5,536 nucleotides of DNA from Planctomycetaceae bacterium (GTDB taxonomy: Bacteria > Planctomycetota > Planctomycetia > Pirellulales > UBA1268), in the NCBI GenBank assembly GCA_030616935.1, contig JAUWWJ010000132.1, positions 1 through 5,536 of the forward strand, read 5' to 3'. This document shows positions 1 through 5,274 of this stretch, one piece after another (within the stretch, counting starts at the first letter, position 1; each line of letters starts with the position of its first letter). Under the pieces are notes generated by a model. That model ran no database searches. It was not told the origin of the DNA and worked only from the letters and a program-made list of their open reading frames with translations. The position numbers and the translations under genes were made by a program.

Positions 1-275
1 GGAACTGCTGATGTATTCAGCCGGGCGCTGAGGCAACACTCGCAAGACGAACGCTCTTGCTTCCCGATCTTCACTGGGACGCACTCAAGCAACGACTCCT
101 GCTCTGCAAGTCTCTGCTCGCAACTGCAGCATTTACTCTTTGGAGTTTCCGTTGGCGCCTCTACCGCACAACACCCAATTTTGTTCGAACTGCAACAACA
201 CTCTGCAAAGATCCCAGTTGGCAACATCATTGCCACTGTGACCGCAACATTTATAGTCACACGCAGGTGTTTCAC
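1..275 (-). CDS. Cys-rich secreted protein, 5' part only (runs off the left edge)
   Basis: This frame is open from the GTG at 275-273 to the left edge and gives 91 visible residues; the C-terminus is missing. The GTG start is chosen because GGAG lies at 289-286, 10 nt upstream, a plausible promoter sits just before it, and it begins a textbook signal peptide: MKHLR, then a hydrophobic core to about residue 23, with likely cleavage after A24 (GIFA|ECCC). The ATGs at 230 and 227 would remove the positive n-region and lack a comparable Shine-Dalgarno site. The visible mature part holds 12 Cys in 67 residues (26-28, 35-36, 49-50, 52, 65, 78, 80-81), arranged as CCC, CC, CCxC and CxCC clusters. 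I do not recognise a named family. The composition suggests an exported metal-binding or disulfide-rich protein, which is inference. It does not align with the two small proteins at 1645-2085 and 3449-3838, but shares their strand, export signal and Cys richness. Confidence 0.7.
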   Translation of the reverse strand, partial: MKHLRVTINVAVTVAMMLPTGIFAECCCSSNKIGCCAVEAPTETPKSKCCSCEQRLAEQESLLECVPVKIGKQERSSCECCLSARLNTSAV

Positions 276-300
276 GTACTCAATGCTCCAATACAAAGTT

Positions 301-329
301 TCTATAGTGGTTGTAATCGTTTTTTTCAA
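301..329 (-). promoter_or_regulatory. Sigma70-like promoter of the left-edge Cys-rich gene
   Basis: On the minus strand, TTGAAA (329-324) and TATAGA (306-301) are separated by exactly 17 nt, which is 5/6 and 4/6 matches to the -35 and -10 consensus. The predicted transcription start near 294 leaves a leader of about 20 nt that contains the GGAG of the GTG-started gene at 275. The promoter lies downstream of the terminator at 447-481, so the gene would be an independent transcription unit. The prediction rests only on motif match and position. Confidence 0.5.
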
Positions 330-340
330 ACACTTAAATT

Positions 341-356
341 CTATCGATATCAATAG
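341..356. promoter_or_regulatory. Imperfect 16-bp palindrome upstream of the promoter, candidate operator
   Basis: Positions 341-356 form a 16-bp dyad (CTATCGATATCAATAG) with one mismatched pair (345/352). It ends 11 bp upstream of the -35 box of the left-edge gene. That placement would suit an activator or a regulator that bends DNA. The sequence is AT-rich and a palindrome this size can arise by chance, so this is only a candidate. Confidence 0.25.
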
Positions 357-386
357 TCTACGCACAAGGCAGAAATTTGATCGTTC

Positions 387-416
387 AAAAAACGAAAAAC
401 GGTGGAAATTGCCGTT
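387..416 (-). terminator. Possible second, weaker terminator behind the main one
   Basis: Read on the minus strand, AACGG (416-412) pairs with CCGUU (402-398) around a 9-nt loop. Three U and then, after CG, six more U follow. The 5-bp stem is short, so alone it would be weak. It lies about 30 nt beyond the T-run of the strong terminator at 447-481 and could back it up, insulating the left-edge gene from readthrough. Confidence 0.3.
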
Positions 417-446
417 AATTATGAGGCAGACACTCCGCCTTGGGAC

Positions 447-481
447 AAAAAAACGAGGGGGAGACGAATGCCTCCCCCTCG
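447..481 (-). terminator. Rho-independent terminator of DUF1559 gene A
   Basis: On the minus strand a perfect 10-bp GC-rich stem (481-472 with 463-454, core GAGGGGGAG/CTCCCCCTC) closes an 8-nt loop and is followed by seven U (453-447). It begins 24 nt after the stop codon of the DUF1559 gene. A near copy of this hairpin follows the paralogous gene at 2200-2231, so the terminator belongs to the duplicated unit. Confidence 0.92.
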
Positions 482-504
482 CTACTTAGACCAACTAACG
501 TCGA

Positions 505-1503
505 TTAATAGTCGCCGTTGACGACCTCACCTCCGGAACGAGAGCACAGGGACGCGAAGAGCGCGTCTGACATGCCATCACTCAAGAAGGCGACATGCCC
601 ATCGGCAAAGACAAAACTCACACCCCCGGGATGTGAAGAACAGAAGTCTTCAAAGTGAGCTTCACCACCACGGTTAAACACATGCTCACCAACTCCAATT
701 ACTCGAGACATTCCAGCTTCGAGGCCATCTCCTCTTCCGATCCAGAGACTTCCACCAAGGCGGCTATCTCGTTCACCAATCATGATGGTCTTACTTAAGC
801 CGTCTCTAACATCTCTGAAACTCACTGCATTCTCCCCATTTGCTCCACCAGCAAAGAAAATGCCATTGCCTTCGCCAGGCTCAAGTCCTTCATCATCACC
901 ACTAAGTAGAGCCGCGGTGAGATCATCATGCTCGTGTCCAGCAATGTGTTCATTACCGAAAACACCTGGGTAGTTGCTGCGGGAATACTGCGTTGCACCT
1001 GGGTTCGCATCAGGTGTGTCCTCGCCACTACCCTCCGCACCTGGATTAAAAACATCGCCAGCCCCGTATGAATCGGAAGGGCAGAGGAACGTTGAAATCA
1101 CGGTGGTTCGAGCCGTTGCGTTACTGGCCGCACTGACCTGTGCACCAAAATTGATGGTCTTATAAACATTATTTTGCTCGATAAACGGGAGCATGCGACT
1201 GGCAAAACCAAAGCCTTCTCCTTCATCACCGTGCCATTCGCCCGCCTCAAATTCACCAACCCATCCAACTGGAAACTTCTCAGGGTTCACATCAGCATAA
1301 TTGTGAACCGCAAGACCCTGCTGCTTCATGTTGTTTGAGCACGCACTACGACGGGCAGCTTCCCGAGCCTGCTGGACAGCTGGTAACAGCAAGCCAACCA
1401 GCACGCCAATAATTGCGATCACAACAAGCAATTCAATAAGGGTGAAACCAGTCCGGACAGGATTTTCCTGAAATTTAGATTTCTTTTGATTACACGATTC
1501 CAT
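505..1503 (-). CDS. DUF1559 (SBP_bac_10) pseudopilin-like protein A
   Basis: The product has 332 residues. The ATG at 1503 is chosen because GGAG sits at 1517-1514 with good spacing and because it puts the prepilin cleavage site at residue 19, exactly as in paralog B; the frame stays open to 1548, but that extension lacks support. A short charged leader ends in G19|FTLIE, with Glu24 at +5 of the mature protein, followed by a hydrophobic helix (about 20-40) ending in the family's AVQQAREAARRSACSNN signature. The C-terminus has H291-X9-D301-G302 (HPGGVSFVFADG), the H-X9-DG motif. Such proteins are processed by prepilin peptidase and anchored or assembled through the N-terminal helix; most lack a known function. 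A variable loop near the middle contains GHEHDD and many acidic residues, which might bind a cation (inference). It probably acts with the small secreted protein encoded just upstream. Confidence 0.95.
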   Translation of the reverse strand: MESCNQKKSKFQENPVRTGFTLIELLVVIAIIGVLVGLLLPAVQQAREAARRSACSNNMKQQGLAVHNYADVNPEKFPVGWVGEFEAGEWHGDEGEGFGFASRMLPFIEQNNVYKTINFGAQVSAASNATARTTVISTFLCPSDSYGAGDVFNPGAEGSGEDTPDANPGATQYSRSNYPGVFGNEHIAGHEHDDLTAALLSGDDEGLEPGEGNGIFFAGGANGENAVSFRDVRDGLSKTIMIGERDSRLGGSLWIGRGDGLEAGMSRVIGVGEHVFNRGGEAHFEDFCSSHPGGVSFVFADGHVAFLSDGMSDALFASLCSRSGGEVVNGDY

Positions 1504-1580
1504 TGTTATTTTTCTCCAAATAATTAGTAGTAATGAACGAATAAACACAGAAGATACGTACTCGTACTACGGACTTGGAG

Positions 1581-1603
1581 AAAAGCCACGAAAATCGCGG
1601 CTT
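1581..1603 (-). terminator. Intergenic hairpin between the Cys-rich gene A and DUF1559 gene A
   Basis: In the minus-strand RNA, AAGCCGCG (1603-1596) pairs with CGUGGCUU (1590-1583), including one G-U wobble, around a 5-nt loop. Only a short U tract (UUUU, half of it in the stem, then CUCC) follows. It may be a weak terminator, a processing site or an mRNA-stabilising structure that lets the two genes be expressed at different levels. It lies in the 141-bp gap between the genes. Confidence 0.35.
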
Positions 1604-1644
1604 GATGCTCTAGAAAATTTCTGTATGTACTTCTCCACGCCGGC

Positions 1645-2085
1645 TCACGAGCACGTGCCACACGAAGGCGGACCGCGCGGACTCGGCCTCAGCGTGAAGT
1701 CAAATGGAATAACCGAAATAATTTCTGAACATCGCTCTTCAAAATGATGAAGCGAATCGATCGATGGCAGCAGACAGACGTTTACCTGAGCCTTGAAAAG
1801 ATTGACGAGGTGGCAGCCTGCACAATCATCCGGACATTCACCTGGACACTCTCTTGGATGCTGAGAATGTTCTGTGTTGTCGGAGCAAGGAGCCCGAAGA
1901 GGTTTTTCACCCGCATCACATACATGGCAATTCGTTTCCAAGCCTCGAAGTTGGTCATTGCACAAAACATGCGAGCCACCGCAAAGTTCATTCTCAACAA
2001 ATCTCAAAGGACAATAGCCAGCATGGCCTACAAATGAGACCAGGCAGTACGCCGTCAGAACAAAAAGGGAAAATGTCCGTCGCAT
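1645..2085 (-). CDS. Cys-rich secreted small protein A, DUF2946-like layout
   Basis: The product has 146 residues. An N-terminal signal or membrane segment (about 4-20, ending GHAG) precedes a mature domain with 14 Cys. Features shared with paralog B (3449-3838) are VSFxGHAG, a CxxC (C53, C56), an HP...DDCxxC block (H76, D86-D87, C88, C91), a KxQV stretch with following LP (about 98-107), and a C-terminal FDFTL...PRGPP (128-140). A has extra Cys at 80 and 84 and a CGTC tail. The order signal, Cys/His cluster, hydrophobic stretch, RGPP terminus recalls DUF2946 proteins, which are often linked to copper handling; this is a resemblance recalled from the family, not a search result. The likely role is periplasmic or envelope metal binding or sensing. 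The ATG at 2085 lacks a clear Shine-Dalgarno site but is supported by N-terminal similarity to paralog B. DUF1559 gene A follows 141 bp downstream. Confidence 0.8.
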   Translation of the reverse strand: MRRTFSLFVLTAYCLVSFVGHAGYCPLRFVENELCGGSHVLCNDQLRGLETNCHVCDAGEKPLRAPCSDNTEHSQHPRECPGECPDDCAGCHLVNLFKAQVNVCLLPSIDSLHHFEERCSEIISVIPFDFTLRPSPRGPPSCGTCS

Positions 2086-2105
2086 ATGACCAACAGTTGC
2101 CAGAT

Positions 2106-2129
2106 AAAAAACTTCGGGAAAAAACCGAA
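2106..2129 (-). promoter_or_regulatory. Terminator-like hairpin in the leader of Cys-rich gene A
   Basis: In the minus-strand RNA, UUCGG (2129-2125) pairs with CCGAA (2117-2113) around a 7-nt loop, and six U (2111-2106) follow 1 nt later. It lies between the candidate promoter (2149-2177) and the ATG at 2085, so it would act inside the leader as an attenuator, not at the end of a gene. The stem is only 5 bp and no alternative antiterminator pairing was found by eye. Confidence 0.3.
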
Positions 2130-2148
2130 CTAACAGCCCATCCCACTA

Positions 2149-2177
2149 AGTAGAAAACAAACGCATAACGATTGCAA
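2149..2177 (-). promoter_or_regulatory. Candidate promoter of cassette copy A
   Basis: On the minus strand TTGCAA (2177-2172) and TCTACT (2154-2149) are 17 nt apart, 4/6 matches each. The site lies between the terminator of the upstream cassette and the start of Cys-rich gene A, where a promoter is required if that terminator is efficient. The matches are modest. Confidence 0.3.
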
Positions 2178-2199
2178 GTACTTGGTCTGCTGCAAACAC

Positions 2200-2231
2200 A
2201 AAAAGAGGGGGAAACTTTCGTCTCCCCCTCT
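2200..2231 (-). terminator. Rho-independent terminator of DUF1559 gene B
   Basis: A 9-bp stem (2231-2223 with 2212-2204, core GAGGGGGA/TCCCCCTC) closes a 10-nt loop. The minus strand continues with a short T-run and GTGTTTG. It starts 42 nt after the stop codon at 2274. The stem is nearly identical to that at 454-481, while the loops differ. Confidence 0.88.
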
Positions 2232-2273
2232 CCCTGCTTCGGCTGCAACGTAGCTATTTAATCGACGGGGTGA

Positions 2274-3263
2274 TTAGTAGTCACCGTTCACTACCTCTCC
2301 GCCGGCACGCGTAGCCAGCGACTGGAAGAGAGCCTCAGACATTCCATTACTCAGAAACGCAACGTGTCCGTCTGCGAAGACGAAGCTCACGCCACCTGGG
2401 TGTGAAGAAAAGAAGTCTTCAAAGTGGGGGTCACCGCTGTTGAACACATGCTCACCAACTCCAACAACTCGCGACATCATGGCTTCGAGTCCGTCTCCTC
2501 TACCGATCCAGAGACTTCCACCAAACCGGCTATCTCGTTCACCGATCATGATGGTCTTACTCAAACCGTCACGAACGTCTCTGAAACTCACTGCATTCTC
2601 TCCATTGGCTCCACCAGCAAGGAAGATACCGTTACCTTCGCCAGGCTCAAGTCCTGGGTCACCACCGCCACCGCCACCATGATCGTGGCCAGCCATATGC
2701 TCTGACCCAAAGCAACCGGGATAGTTACTCCGAGAATACTGCGTTGAGCCAGGGGTTGCATCGGGCGTCTCCTCATCGTTACTACCAGCTCCCTCTTCGC
2801 CAGGACTAAAAACATCGCCTGCTCCATATGAATCGGAAGGGCAGAGGAACGTTGAAATCACAGTGGTTCGAGCCGATGCGTTACTCGCAGCACCGACTTG
2901 TGCACCAAAATCGATGGTCTTATAGACATTATTTTGCTCGATAAATGGGAGCAGTCGACTGGCAAAACCATGGCCTTCTCCTTCATCACCGTGCCATTCG
3001 CCCATCTCGTATTCACCAACCCAACCAACTGGAAACTTTTCAGGGTTCACATCTGCATAATTGTGAACTGCAAGCCCCATCTGCTTCATGTTGTTTGAGC
3101 ACGCACTGCGACGAGCAGCTTCTCGAGCCTGCTGTACAGCCGGTAAAAGCAGACCAACTAACACACCGATAATTGCAATCACAACAAGCAATTCAATCAA
3201 CGTGAAACCAGACCTCGCATTGGCCAAACGACCAGGCAAACTTTCTTTTCTTCGAAATATCAT
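2274..3263 (-). CDS. DUF1559 (SBP_bac_10) pseudopilin-like protein B
   Basis: The product has 329 residues. The ATG at 3263 is preceded by GGAG at 3274-3271 (7-nt spacer); the frame is open to 3374, but starting there would bury the prepilin leader behind an extra hydrophobic segment, so it is rejected. As in paralog A, cleavage is expected at G19|F20 with Glu24 at +5, then the hydrophobic helix, the AREAARR signature, and a C-terminal H288-X9-D298-G299. From residue 20 onward about 85-88% of positions match paralog A by hand alignment. Differences concentrate in the leader, in an acidic insertion (GSNDEE) and in the middle loop, where GHDHGGGGGGDPG replaces GHEHDD plus a longer acidic stretch. 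The six-glycine run is encoded by a short 6-nt tandem repeat (about 2662-2679). The likely location is the inner membrane or envelope after prepilin peptidase processing; the partner is probably the Cys/His-rich protein encoded 185 bp upstream. Confidence 0.95.
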   Translation of the reverse strand: MIFRRKESLPGRLANARSGFTLIELLVVIAIIGVLVGLLLPAVQQAREAARRSACSNNMKQMGLAVHNYADVNPEKFPVGWVGEYEMGEWHGDEGEGHGFASRLLPFIEQNNVYKTIDFGAQVGAASNASARTTVISTFLCPSDSYGAGDVFSPGEEGAGSNDEETPDATPGSTQYSRSNYPGCFGSEHMAGHDHGGGGGGDPGLEPGEGNGIFLAGGANGENAVSFRDVRDGLSKTIMIGERDSRFGGSLWIGRGDGLEAMMSRVVGVGEHVFNSGDPHFEDFFSSHPGGVSFVFADGHVAFLSNGMSEALFQSLATRAGGEVVNGDY

Positions 3264-3448
3264 TAGAAAACTCCAAAATAAAAATAAGACTATAAAAACG
3301 CATAAAAGACTAATTGCAGAACCGGATGCACGGGCATATGCAGCCAACACTAAAGTGGCTACACATTCCGACACCGCACAACGAAGAGATCACACAAAGC
3401 TGGAGACAGCATTCATTACAAATGCTGAAGCTTCACAACCTGTGCTTG

Positions 3449-3838
3449 TTACACCTGATTCGCAGGCGGACCACGCGGCTTCGGTAGAAGAGTGAAATCA
3501 AACGCAACGAGTCTTTCATACGCAGCGAATATTTCACAGAAGAAAGGAACAGACGTTGCAGTCGGTAGCGACGACGCAACCACCTGCATTTTAAGCAGAG
3601 CGAAACACTTGCAAATCACACAGTCATCTGGATGCTCTGAAGACGTGCGCGAATCATCCTCGCTGCATCTAACAGTCTTGTGGCTATGATGGCAATGGCT
3701 GCATTTGAGGGTACTGTGTTCGCATGTAGCACCATGTTTGCCATGCGAATGCAAACCCAATACGTCAAATCCGGCGTGCCCCAAAAAGGAAACCAGGCCG
3801 TAAACACTCAAAAGCGTTATTGACGTAAACCGCTGCAT
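3449..3838 (-). CDS. Cys/His-rich secreted small protein B, DUF2946-like layout
   Basis: The product has 129 residues from the ATG at 3838. That start is chosen because it aligns with the N-terminus of paralog A (13 of the first 23 residues match) and opens a signal peptide (about 6-20, ending GHAG). The frame continues upstream to a TTG at 3964 with ATGs at 3958 and 3916, but the extension has no Shine-Dalgarno support or homology. The mature part is rich in His and Cys: HSHGKH (30-35), a cluster around C46-SH-C49-HHSH (46-53), and HPDDC73-VI-C76-K-C78, followed by a hydrophobic stretch and a C-terminal FDFTL...KPRGPP (114-125). Eight Cys are present against fifteen in A, while His are more numerous, so the two may prefer different metals (inference). 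It is the first gene of cassette B. Confidence 0.75.
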   Translation of the reverse strand: MQRFTSITLLSVYGLVSFLGHAGFDVLGLHSHGKHGATCEHSTLKCSHCHHSHKTVRCSEDDSRTSSEHPDDCVICKCFALLKMQVVASSLPTATSVPFFCEIFAAYERLVAFDFTLLPKPRGPPANQV

Positions 3839-4278
3839 GGATACCAAATTGCAAAAAGTTGATGTATCTGAATTTTTAACACTAATCCCGGCAGCTTCTA
3901 ATCCCCGGAGATTCATAGTTTTTAACGAATTCCGCGAGTAGTTGCAAAGAAAAAACATCTCCAATTAGCGGGCTACATGCCTGTATAAGAATCCTCTGTA
4001 GGTCGTTTCACCCCCCCCACTTTTATCAATGCCTTGGACAACTTGCTAAGTGACATTTCTGGCTTGTTAAAGGTTTCATGACACGATTCATCCGCAAGAT
4101 TGATTCGCATAGAACTTTTGTTCCTCCATGTGCAAGGGATTTCAAATCTGCGTCCTGTTACATTATTATCAAGCTATCGTAGAGATATTTTTTCGTAACT
4201 TGGTCTTACTATCTACCACGGAACTGGCTCGGCATCACTTATTCCATTTCGTAAATTCTGCCAGGAAACTTCAGTTCT
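3839..4278. other. Intergenic region between divergent transcription units
   Basis: This 440-bp gap must hold promoters for the minus-strand cassette and the plus-strand yedK gene. I see no convincing gene in it. Visible items are a run of eight C (4011-4018), a GAAC-N4-GTTC palindrome (4112-4123), and a small palindrome GATTTCAAATC (4138-4148). A weak minus-strand promoter candidate, TTGCAA then TAAAAA 17 nt on, lies around 3915-3955. No clear plus-strand -35/-10 pair was found. Confidence 0.6.
4112..4123. promoter_or_regulatory. GAAC-N4-GTTC palindrome, LexA-box-like
   Basis: The sequence GAACTTTTGTTC is a perfect match to the GAAC-N4-GTTC half-site arrangement of the Gram-positive type LexA (DinR) operator. 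It lies 155 bp upstream of the SRAP gene, a family named for its genomic link to the SOS response. I found no other copy in the window; by base counts one would expect about 0.1 by chance in this length. The LexA motif of this organism is unknown, the flanks are not symmetric, and the distance to the start codon is large. Confidence 0.35.
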
Positions 4279-5001
4279 ATGTGCGGCAGATTCGCTCTCA
4301 CATCAAACGCGTCAAATCTCAACACGCAATTTAATGACAATGTCTTTGACACGTTGATGCCACGCTTCAATATTGCACCATCTCAAAAAATACTTGTGCT
4401 TCGCACAAAAAACCATCACCAAAGACGTGAACCCGTCTTGCTCAAGTGGGGGCTCATTCCATCATGGGCGAAAGATCAATCGATTGGTGCACGATTAACG
4501 AATGCTCGCTCAGAGACTGCTTTTACGAAACCATCTTTTCGTGACAGCTTCCGCCGACGCAGGTGTCTGATACCTGCTACTGGATTCTATGAATGGAAGA
4601 CATCGGGAAGAAGAAAACAGCCGTACTATGTCCGACTGACAACAAATGAACCGTTTGGTATCGGTGGACTTTGGGACGTATGGGAGCAAAACGGGGACAG
4701 AATAGAAACCTGTACCATCCTTACTTGTGATGCCAATCAAGCCATGCAGCATCTCCACCCACGCATGCCAGTTGTCATTCAACCTGAGCGGTATGACGCA
4801 TGGCTTGATCCATCTCAGACCGATGCGGCTGCAGTATTTCAGGATTTACATCCGTTCCCAGAAGAAAGAACCGCGATCTACCCCGTATCGGACTACGTGA
4901 ACAATGTCCACCATGAGGACAGCAGGTGCCAGGAGCAAATCGACCCAGCGAAGACATCACAGTCATGTCCAGCAAACCAGCTATCCCTATTCGACAGGTG
5001 A
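4279..5001 (+). CDS. yedK: SRAP/HMCES-family abasic-site shield protein (SOS response-associated peptidase)
   Basis: The product has 240 residues, the usual family length. Proteins of this family bind abasic sites in single-stranded DNA at replication forks and form a thiazolidine crosslink through Cys2 after removal of Met1, which prevents strand breakage. All expected residues are in place, at the same numbers as in E. coli YedK: C2 (MCGRF), N75 (TNARSE), E105 (GFYEW) and H160 (HPRMP). Family blocks PRFNIAPSQ (28-36), KWGLIPSWA (56-64), RRCLIPATGFYEW (94-106) and GIGGLWD (127-133) are also present. The ATG at 4279 is fixed by the requirement for Cys at position 2; AGGAA at 4263-4267 is a slightly distant ribosome site. 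The C-terminus ends in Q234-LSLF-238, a match to the sliding-clamp-binding consensus QL(S/D)LF. The gene appears to be transcribed alone; the LexA-like site at 4112-4123 could make it damage-inducible (inference). Confidence 0.97.
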   Translation: MCGRFALTSNASNLNTQFNDNVFDTLMPRFNIAPSQKILVLRTKNHHQRREPVLLKWGLIPSWAKDQSIGARLTNARSETAFTKPSFRDSFRRRRCLIPATGFYEWKTSGRRKQPYYVRLTTNEPFGIGGLWDVWEQNGDRIETCTILTCDANQAMQHLHPRMPVVIQPERYDAWLDPSQTDAAAVFQDLHPFPEERTAIYPVSDYVNNVHHEDSRCQEQIDPAKTSQSCPANQLSLFDR

Positions 5002-5141
5002 GTAAAACTTTGCTGTTCATGCCGAGAACACAAGCAGCGGAAAATGCAACGAACTCCGAAAAATCGAATGTTTTCACTACGTTTAAATATAATCCAGCTC
5101 TTCAAGACTTCGCAGTCCATTAGAAACCATGTTAATTTAAT

Positions 5142-5200
5142 CCGGCGGAGCAACCTTGCAGGGTAAGCGAAGGCAGCCGGTTATAAAGATTGCATCCGGC
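5142..5200 (+). ncRNA. Possible structured RNA leader with two competing stems
   Basis: GCCGG at 5176-5180 can pair either with CCGGC upstream (5142-5146) or with CCGGC downstream (5196-5200), giving two mutually exclusive stems. Inside the first, ACCU/GGGU (5153-5156 with 5161-5164) can form a small hairpin with a UGCA loop, and the flanking GCAACC...GGGUAAGCGAAGGC faintly recalls conserved parts of c-di-GMP-I riboswitches. The consensus is not met, so no riboswitch class is assigned. It lies 75 nt before the secreted-protein gene at 5275, where a cis-regulatory leader would fit. The stems are only 5 bp; confidence is low. Confidence 0.25.
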
Positions 5201-5274
5201 GATCGATTGAACGACACCCAAATTCTTTGAAAACAATTCGACCCGCTTCCATTTCTAAGGCGTATTCTTTGGGT

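Larger units (their letters stand above)
447..2085 (-). repeat. Tandem cassette copy A: secreted Cys-rich gene, DUF1559 gene, terminator
   Basis: This unit repeats the organisation of 2200-3838: same gene order, same strand, same terminator type. Both copies span 1,639 bp from small-gene start to the end of the T-run. The DUF1559 parts remain close at DNA level; for example 1067-1101 is identical to 2827-2861. The small genes and the gaps between genes have diverged strongly. An ancient tandem duplication is the simplest explanation. Confidence 0.8.
2200..3838 (-). repeat. Tandem cassette copy B: secreted Cys/His-rich gene, DUF1559 gene, terminator
   Basis: This is the second copy of the unit described at 447-2085 and would be transcribed first. 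Gene order, strand and terminator match. The gap between the two genes is 185 bp here and 141 bp in copy A, and the sequences of the gaps are not recognisably similar. Confidence 0.8.

Noticed and set aside
57..489. Two plus-strand open frames in the first 490 bases
   Set aside because: They run opposite a minus-strand gene with a Shine-Dalgarno site, a promoter and a signal peptide, and the second runs into the terminator hairpin. Their protein sequences show no domain-like composition.
1551..1570. GTAC/TACGTA short repeats between Cys-rich gene A and DUF1559 gene A
   Set aside because: They are too short and degenerate to separate from chance, and no counterpart exists in the other cassette.
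2424..2705. Plus-strand frames opposite the DUF1559 genes, including one with a proline run
   Set aside because: They are antisense shadows. The proline run is simply the complement of the glycine repeat in the real protein.
3264..3374. Upstream start for DUF1559 protein B adding a hydrophobic segment
   Set aside because: The ATG at 3263 has a GGAG site and gives a prepilin leader of exactly the same length as in paralog A.
3839..3964. N-terminal extension of Cys/His-rich protein B to the TTG at 3964
   Set aside because: The extension has no ribosome site at workable spacing, buries the signal peptide 42 residues inside, and has no counterpart in paralog A.
4128..4334. Small plus-strand frame starting with ATG after TTCCTCC
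   Set aside because: It overlaps the start of the SRAP gene in another frame, lacks a ribosome site (the pyrimidine tract is the wrong strand) and shows no recognisable features.
5142..5200. c-di-GMP-I or cobalamin riboswitch assignment
   Set aside because: Short sequence resemblances exist, but the required conserved loops and helices are not all present, so only an unnamed structure candidate is kept.
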